Shown here piece by piece: positions 1-5,566 of a DNA stretch of 9,086 bases. Position numbers and translations under genes: made by a program. Numbering within the stretch: position 1 is the stretch's first letter; every line of letters begins with the position of its first letter. The stretch spans positions 1-9,086 of the forward strand of contig QQSA01000080.1 in NCBI GenBank assembly GCA_003602535.1, given 5' to 3'. The notes below the pieces were generated by a model. The model made no database searches. It was not told the DNA's origin and was given only the letters and a program-made list of their open reading frames with translations. The DNA is from Candidatus Poseidoniales archaeon (GTDB lineage: Archaea > Thermoplasmatota > Poseidoniia > Poseidoniales > Poseidoniaceae).

Positions 1-338
1 GCTACTATTTTCTCTCTAAGAAGTGCAGCCCCTCCGCCTTTTATGAGTTGAAAATTCGGGTCATATTCATCTGCCCCATCTATTACAATATCTAGGCCAT
101 CTATATGTGAAAGTTCTACCAAAGGTATTCCTACTTCTTTAGCCAATTTTTCAGTTGCTAAACTAGTTGGTACTCCTACGATTTCCAAACCCTCTTCAGA
201 CATTCTTCTACCTAATTCGATAACTGTGTGCTTCACGGTTGAACCTGTACCCAGTCCTACTTTCATACCACTTTTGACAAATTTACAAGCCTCTATTCCG
301 GCTTCACGTTTAAGCGCTTCAACATCTGCCATGTTCAT
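1..338 (-). CDS. rpiA: Ribose-5-phosphate isomerase A, N-terminal half (cut by window edge)
   Basis: RpiA interconverts ribose 5-phosphate and ribulose 5-phosphate in the cytoplasmic pentose phosphate pathway, supplying ribose for nucleotides. The 112 visible codons, read from an ATG at 338, carry the family's hallmark sites in order: the phosphate-binding GTGST loop (residues 30-34), the PTS segment (57-59), the active-site DGADE motif (87-91), KGGGAALLREK (100-110) and the start of the next strand. By family knowledge Asp87, Asp90, Lys100 and Glu109 correspond to the active-site Asp81, Asp84, Lys94 and Glu103 of the E. coli enzyme; all are present, so the enzyme looks functional. Family members are usually about 220-240 residues, so roughly half lies outside the window. 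A second ATG at 332 (MADVEALKR) is an equally good start; neither has a clear Shine-Dalgarno sequence. The frame is closed upstream by a TGA at 354-356. It is transcribed divergently from the large surface-protein gene. Identification is firm; the exact start is not. Confidence 0.95.
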   Translation of the reverse strand, partial: MNMADVEALKREAGIEACKFVKSGMKVGLGTGSTVKHTVIELGRRMSEEGLEIVGVPTSLATEKLAKEVGIPLVELSHIDGLDIVIDGADEYDPNFQLIKGGGAALLREKIV

Positions 339-408
339 CCCAGATGACAGAAGTCAATAAGCAATGTGAAGGCGAATGTCTGAAGTGCTTTGAGTTCATG
401 CCATAGGC
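339..408. promoter_or_regulatory. Divergent intergenic region between rpiA and the surface-protein gene
   Basis: This 70-bp gap must hold the transcription starts of both flanking genes, which point away from each other, unless a start lies inside a gene. No good archaeal TATA/BRE element or Shine-Dalgarno sequence is visible for either gene. The only A/T-rich patch on the minus strand is a TTATTGA near 352-360, about 16-22 bases before the rpiA start. On the plus strand nothing TATA-like sits 20-30 bases before 409. Short-leader or leaderless transcripts are likely on this spacing, but that is inference. Confidence 0.4.
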
Positions 409-3400
409 ATGGCGAGGCAAAAGTTGGCAATTTTCCTCGTTGCTTTATTCTGTGCCATGTCCTACTCTCCAATGGTCGATGCTTCTCCACCGAAGCAGGT
501 AGATGTGGAAATCGGACTGGGTCCTGAAGGAATGTCGGACAAGTTCATTGTCGAAGTTCCAGATGGTGAAATAGTAACTGAATTCGATATAGAAGTCATT
601 GAGAAACCATGGGCTATTGACGAAGTGATAACATTCTCAGAAAAATTCGATTGGAAGAATGGACATTCTATGGATGGAGTTGATTATAATCTATCTGGAC
701 TGAGAATCTTGCCCATGAGTCATGAATGGGATTTTGAAGGTTCAGTTCAGGGTTGGACTCTTTCTACCGGAGGGGGTTGGGCTCATGGTTATGATTCAAC
801 ACTTGGTGCTAGTGCAGGTGTCCATTCAGGTTCATCTGCAATCTACACTTACAATGGTAATTATCCAAACAATATGGGTACTACCTATTGGGCTACTTCA
901 CCAATAATAGATTGTACTTCATGTTCGGGTAGTTGGGACTTGAAGTATTGGAAGCGACTTGGCATAGAATCTTCATCTTATGATCACGCATATGTATCTG
1001 TCAAAACAAATAGTGGTGGTTGGACAAATGTATATTCAAATCCAGGTTATGTAAATGATGGTTCATACACCCAAGCTACTCATGATATTAGTACACACAT
1101 AAATGGTAACTCTGCTTTCCAAGTTAGATTTGGGTTAGGCCGAACAGATAGTTCTGTCACTTATACAGGGTGGAATGTGGATGATGTAATGATTGAACCG
1201 AGAGGAAATACTGGGTCAGGTTCAGCGAATTGGACAAGTTTAGAATTTGGTCCTGGTGCAAGTGGTGATTTACATATGTCGCATGGATTAATGGCTATCG
1301 ATGCAATTGTCCCTCAAGGTTCGATGATGCGTTGGAGCATTCTGGATGCATCCGATGGCTCTGCGATCCCAGGATTTATCGATCGTCAGGATCTAAGTGC
1401 TGATTTATCTGTCATCGATGTTTTGGAACATCCTACCGTTCAGTTAAGGATACAAATGGAGTCTAGTAGTGATAGTCCAGTAATAAATTCAATAAAAATC
1501 GGTGGTGGAATAATTGAGTCATTTGCTCAAAATCCATCGAATAATGGTTGGACCGGTTTCTCATCACACAGTAATGGAATAGTAACAGGAAATGGGATGT
1601 TAATTTCTCCTCAATGGAGAACAGCAGTACCATTCAGTGCTCTTGATTTATCGTGGGACGGTAGTGGCAATGGCCACTTTGAGGTATGTTTCTCCGAAGC
1701 GAATCAATGTGCAGGAAATTGGAAACAGATTCCATCAAATGGTAAACTATCTATGGCGAACTCGAGTGTAATATTGAATCTAAGATGGAGTGGAAGCGGT
1801 TCTTATTCGATTGATTTTGTCGAGATAGATTTGCATCGCCACTCCTCTCCTCTAAATGCAAGAATCGATGTCGGATTAGATGGAGTTAGCGAATGGTCGT
1901 TTTCACATGAATCGATTGGAGGATGGGGCCTGCAGGACAAATTTGCTAATGGGCACCGTAGTACTAACCTGTCATTGAATCCAGGAGGTAATGACGTCTT
2001 TTCATTATACTATCCTGCGGTTGCCGGGTCATCTGAATCATATCATTCAACGGGAGATATGATGTTTTCACTAACTCCTCTTGACACCCCTGTAGATGGA
2101 GTTGAAGTTACTATTTCAATTGGTTCGAATGAATTGATTACTCAAAACCTTGGATTTATTTCTGAACCTACCGTTATGCTGCTAAGTTCCAGCCAAACTC
2201 AAGATTTAGTTAACGAAATGGATTCAAGAACTCCAGAAATAAACATTGTAGATCAACTTGATGCGCACCAGATAGATGTCTCTGTATCATCATTATCTGG
2301 TGGTGAGTTATTGGCATCAGGACTATCTATTCCTTATCGCTATGATGCCCAAATTTCTGGTGATGATTCTTTGGCAATCATTGCTGCGATAAACTCACAA
2401 TTGACCCAAATTACTCCAGTAAATGGAATCAAAGAAGTTCCAGTTCCAATAATCATGTCAAATCCTGGACACTTGACAATTTTAGATTATGGAATTCAGA
2501 CATTAGGCTCTCCTGAGCCGATTTCACTGACTATGTCTAATCAAACTGATACATTAGTTGCAGGAAATGATTGGTATGAGTTCACTAGTAAATTCGATTT
2601 GTCGAGTATTGGAGTCTCCGATGCAAGTAATCATTTTTCTAGTGAAAGTTGGTCTTCTATCTTCACTTTAGGTGGTAGTGAATGGACCCGTTCTGCTTCA
2701 TGTTCAATCATTTCTGGAACTTGTAATACGGGCCAAGGATTGATGATACAATCTTTCAATCACAGTTTCAATGGGTCATTTGTAGAGTTTTCTCATAGGG
2801 TTGGAATTTCATCTATCTGGCCAGATGAAGAAGCATTGATTGTATCCAGTTCAATAGATATGAACGGTCCAGCTTCTCAGCCTGCACAACTTAGGTTTGG
2901 TCTTGGCTGGTCGATGGGTGTTGAGCAAGATGTAGATGTTGTTGATTGGCATCTTTCATTCATGAATGGTGCTGAGTCAACTTGGGATGCTCTATACATC
3001 GATCCGGTATTACCCGGCATTGTTGAGGTAGAATTAGCATTCGAAGATTTAGAGGATGTTCCTAGATCTTCATCATTTAATGTCGTATTGTATGTTGATG
3101 GTATTTTGGCTGACTCGACTCAAGTATTGAATGATGGTGTTGCAACGTTGATGTTTACTCCAAACACATTGGCTACTGAAGTAGATTTGAAAGTCAGCGT
3201 AACTGGTTTGTCTGGCCAAGAGATTAATTGGAAAGTACCTCAAAACGCCACATTTTTGGTCGATGATTTAGCTCCAATCCTACTGTCTTCTAATGTTGCA
3301 CCATTAGATCACCGAAGTAATCTACAACCTTTGGAATTGGAATTTGAAATTGGTGATCGACCAGAACTACCCCGCCATTCAATATTGCATCTTCAATCAT

Positions 3401-5214
3401 CTTGGGGCGGCTATAGTAGCGTAAATCTAGACCAGCCTGTTAATTTGAATGGCTTTCAGGGAACTTATTCTAAATTGATAGATGTGAGTGATGCAGCTGT
3501 TGGTGATTCTTTGGCAGGTTGGCTAGAAGTATTCGATCCAGCAGGTCATCGGTTACCAGATTCAGGTAATGCTGAATCTCCTTTATTCATAATCAGTTTC
3601 GGACCAGATGGCGCTCCGATAATATTGCAAGATGGACTTGGATGGACAAATGGACAAAATTGGTTACATCCAGGTCAAAATTATAGCATTCAGATACCTA
3701 TTCAGGATGTGAATGGATATGGGGATATCCAAGAAGTAGAAGTCGATTTATCATCTGATTCTAATGAAGATTTAACCATTCAATGGTCAGCAATGAATGG
3801 GTGCTCAACATCTTCAATCGGAATCATTATTCAAGATTGTAGTATTCTAGGCGACACTCATCATTTTGAACCAATGTTCACTCTTGAAGTCGTACTGTCA
3901 TTTGCATGGGATTTCAATGCGGACTCGTCAATGGAACGGCAGGTAAGGATAACGGCAAGCGATGATTCAGGTCAGTCACATAGCAATGAATTGGATGGAG
4001 TGTGGAGATATTCAAGTGAAATGGAAATTGATTTGGCTAGTGTCGCCTTTTCAAATAATTCTGCATTTATTGCCCCTGAAGACGTGGGTATCCTTTCAGC
4101 AGATGTAGTTTGGACAAAGAGTGGGCAGTTGGTTCACAATATCATTGATGTTGTAGCATATGTCGATGGAGTTGAGAATTATGGAATCTCGGTTAATGGG
4201 ACTACTGATTTGCAGGTCATAGCACCTAATTCTACAGGTATTTTTTCTATAACTATGGATCTTGTAAATTTACCATCTGGTGCAATTGATCGTACTGTTA
4301 GTGACGATATTGTGGCATGGATGGTTGTCGATGGCAACGCACCAAAAGTGCTTCAAGTCCTTTCACCTAATCCCTTAGATTTAGTACAAGAGCGTGATTG
4401 GAAAAACCTCAGTTTCGAGATAATGGTAAATGAGAATGAAGGTTTAGACCTTGATTCTATGCGAATGCAATGGTTGCTAATTCCTCATGGAATGGAAATA
4501 CCAGAATTGGCATTATTGGGTGGAAATGTGAGTATGGATTTGATTGCAGGAACCGGAGCAGGTAATTCTATCCCATTATCTGGAATCATAGATGTTGATT
4601 CTTTAATTCCCGAATTGAGCAGAGGTACTTCTTGGGACCTTTGGATTTGGGTAGAAGGTCACGATATGGCCGGCCATGAAATAGAGGCGACTTTCAACAG
4701 TAGAACCTCTCCTTTGGCTATTTTCCAATTGGCTAACAGAGATTCTGATCTAAGAATCGAAAGTAAAGACATCATAACTCCTAGCGAAAATAAAGCAGTA
4801 GGTGACACAATCTTACTGAACATAACAATTCATAATGATGGCCAGATTAGTGGATTGACAAGCATTAGAGTTGAAGTTGTCGAGGATGGAGATAATCGTC
4901 GTTTAGTCGACATTGTCAATGTCGACGTCCCAGCAGGTAGCTCAATCTCATTTGAAGTAAAATGGGTTCCAGAATCGGATGGTACAGCATGGGTTGAGAT
5001 TTCAACACCAGATGGAATGACTGCAAGAACAGATGCCATTCAAATTGAAAAAGAAGAATCCTCATTCATGATTGAAGGTCTAGACGGAGCGAGTGATGCA
5101 ATGTTGACAGGATTTGCAATAATCGCCTTCCTAATGCTTGGTTTACTAGGCTATCTTGTTGTCTCTGGAAAGAAGTCAAGGCAATCAATTGACTTCGAAG
5201 AAGAGTTTGCTTGA
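409..5214 (+). CDS. Giant secreted surface protein with jelly-roll/Ig-like modules and C-terminal membrane anchor
   Basis: I do not recognise a named family; the function is unknown. The 1601-residue protein starts with a classical signal peptide (MARQK, hydrophobic 6-19, probable cleavage after VDA at residue 25). Residues 105-264 resemble a MAM/peptidase-associated jelly-roll domain, opening with WDFEGSVQGW and closing with TGWNVDDVMIEP. A second, more diverged unit lies at about 368-478, closing with YSIDFVEID. A DVGLDGVSEWSFS segment follows at 487-499. Residues about 951-1065 and 1307-1443 are two copies of an Ig-like module. About 1447-1545 looks like a CARDB-type adhesion/stalk domain. 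One membrane helix (about 1566-1587) is followed by KK and an acidic tail ending IDFEEEFA. The mature protein thus faces outward. Its only cysteines are four close pairs (169/172, 427/434, 765/772, 1132/1144), and it has about 15 N-X-S/T sequons. No protease or hydrolase catalytic motif was seen, and no PGF-CTERM sorting signal. A role as surface adhesin, carbohydrate-binding or envelope structural protein is inference. The ATG at 409 is chosen because it begins directly at the signal peptide. Confidence 0.9.
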   Translation: MARQKLAIFLVALFCAMSYSPMVDASPPKQVDVEIGLGPEGMSDKFIVEVPDGEIVTEFDIEVIEKPWAIDEVITFSEKFDWKNGHSMDGVDYNLSGLRILPMSHEWDFEGSVQGWTLSTGGGWAHGYDSTLGASAGVHSGSSAIYTYNGNYPNNMGTTYWATSPIIDCTSCSGSWDLKYWKRLGIESSSYDHAYVSVKTNSGGWTNVYSNPGYVNDGSYTQATHDISTHINGNSAFQVRFGLGRTDSSVTYTGWNVDDVMIEPRGNTGSGSANWTSLEFGPGASGDLHMSHGLMAIDAIVPQGSMMRWSILDASDGSAIPGFIDRQDLSADLSVIDVLEHPTVQLRIQMESSSDSPVINSIKIGGGIIESFAQNPSNNGWTGFSSHSNGIVTGNGMLISPQWRTAVPFSALDLSWDGSGNGHFEVCFSEANQCAGNWKQIPSNGKLSMANSSVILNLRWSGSGSYSIDFVEIDLHRHSSPLNARIDVGLDGVSEWSFSHESIGGWGLQDKFANGHRSTNLSLNPGGNDVFSLYYPAVAGSSESYHSTGDMMFSLTPLDTPVDGVEVTISIGSNELITQNLGFISEPTVMLLSSSQTQDLVNEMDSRTPEINIVDQLDAHQIDVSVSSLSGGELLASGLSIPYRYDAQISGDDSLAIIAAINSQLTQITPVNGIKEVPVPIIMSNPGHLTILDYGIQTLGSPEPISLTMSNQTDTLVAGNDWYEFTSKFDLSSIGVSDASNHFSSESWSSIFTLGGSEWTRSASCSIISGTCNTGQGLMIQSFNHSFNGSFVEFSHRVGISSIWPDEEALIVSSSIDMNGPASQPAQLRFGLGWSMGVEQDVDVVDWHLSFMNGAESTWDALYIDPVLPGIVEVELAFEDLEDVPRSSSFNVVLYVDGILADSTQVLNDGVATLMFTPNTLATEVDLKVSVTGLSGQEINWKVPQNATFLVDDLAPILLSSNVAPLDHRSNLQPLELEFEIGDRPELPRHSILHLQSSWGGYSSVNLDQPVNLNGFQGTYSKLIDVSDAAVGDSLAGWLEVFDPAGHRLPDSGNAESPLFIISFGPDGAPIILQDGLGWTNGQNWLHPGQNYSIQIPIQDVNGYGDIQEVEVDLSSDSNEDLTIQWSAMNGCSTSSIGIIIQDCSILGDTHHFEPMFTLEVVLSFAWDFNADSSMERQVRITASDDSGQSHSNELDGVWRYSSEMEIDLASVAFSNNSAFIAPEDVGILSADVVWTKSGQLVHNIIDVVAYVDGVENYGISVNGTTDLQVIAPNSTGIFSITMDLVNLPSGAIDRTVSDDIVAWMVVDGNAPKVLQVLSPNPLDLVQERDWKNLSFEIMVNENEGLDLDSMRMQWLLIPHGMEIPELALLGGNVSMDLIAGTGAGNSIPLSGIIDVDSLIPELSRGTSWDLWIWVEGHDMAGHEIEATFNSRTSPLAIFQLANRDSDLRIESKDIITPSENKAVGDTILLNITIHNDGQISGLTSIRVEVVEDGDNRRLVDIVNVDVPAGSSISFEVKWVPESDGTAWVEISTPDGMTARTDAIQIEKEESSFMIEGLDGASDAMLTGFAIIAFLMLGLLGYLVVSGKKSRQSIDFEEEFA
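3259..4737 (+). repeat. Duplicated Ig-like module inside the surface protein (copies 3259-3603 and 4327-4737)
   Basis: Two segments of the surface protein can be aligned by eye at protein level. Copy 1 (residues 951-1065) begins VDDLAPILLSSNVAPLD and ends with WLEVFDPAGHRLP...SPLFIISF. Copy 2 (residues 1307-1443) begins VDGNAPKVLQVLSPNPLD and ends with WVEGHDMAGHEIE...SPLAIFQL. The start (V-D-x-x-A-P, then x-P-L-D) and the end (W-x-E-x-x-D-x-A-G-H, then S-P-L-x-I) match in the same order. The middle is diverged and copy 2 is about 22 residues longer. The DNA itself is not obviously repeated, so the duplication is old. The intervening region 1066-1306 has its own Asp-rich beta-type sequence. 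Confidence 0.55.
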
Positions 5215-5253
5215 TTCCCAATGGGTTGAAATGTGTTTAACTCTCGCGTCAGT
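5215..5253 (+). promoter_or_regulatory. Probable promoter region of the RNase P RNA gene
   Basis: These 39 bases separate the stop codon of the surface-protein gene from the first base of the RNase P RNA closing helix. They hold an A/T-rich stretch (GAAATGTGTTTAA, 5228-5240) at roughly the distance upstream expected for an archaeal TATA element, but it is a poor match to a consensus. There is no T-run that would end the upstream transcript, so read-through from the surface-protein gene followed by processing is an alternative source of the RNA. Confidence 0.3.
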
Positions 5254-5560
5254 ATGGAGGATGCAGGAGGACTGCTGACAGACTTCGAGTCTGAGGAAAG
5301 TCCCCTCTCCACAGTGCAGGCGGTCGACACAAGTCGAGACACAGAAATGGGTCGGTCAATGGTGCAGAAACGAACGATGTGTGGTGTGTACGATGAATCC
5401 GGGAGGACGAGATTACCACATGGTCGATGAGACGAGCAACCCCGCTGGAGCAAGTCCAAACAGTCCCGTTTATGCGGCACGCTCAGGGACAGGTAGGATG
5501 CACAGTTGAATGCAGTCACCGAAAGGGAACAGAAAGGGGCTTACTCCCTGCATTCTCCAT
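5254..5560 (+). ncRNA. rnpB: RNase P RNA (catalytic RNA of ribonuclease P)
   Basis: RNase P RNA, with its archaeal protein partners, cuts the 5' leader from precursor tRNAs. The call rests on conserved blocks in the correct order: GAGGAAAGTCC at 5293-5303 (5' strand of helix P4, CR-I) followed by CTCCACAGTGCAGG; GGAGCAAGTCCAAA at 5447-5460; an AGGTAGG block at 5491-5497; and ACAGAAAGGGGCTTA at 5529-5543 (3' strand of P4, CR-V). The ends are set by helix P1: 5254-5267 pairs with 5547-5560 over 14 base pairs including one G-U. P3 is the hairpin CAGACT (5279-5284)/AGTCTG (5288-5293). A P15-like stem is GTCCC (5463-5467)/GGGAC (5486-5490). The length of about 307 nt and the retained conserved core fit an archaeal type A RNA. 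Several spurious reading frames cross this gene on both strands and should not be annotated. True transcript ends may differ by a few bases. Confidence 0.95.
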
Positions 5561-5566
5561 CCCTTT

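Noticed and set aside
5151..5519. 122-codon minus-strand reading frame across rnpB
   Set aside because: It overlaps the RNase P RNA and the end of the surface-protein gene antisense, and its translation has no recognisable domain.
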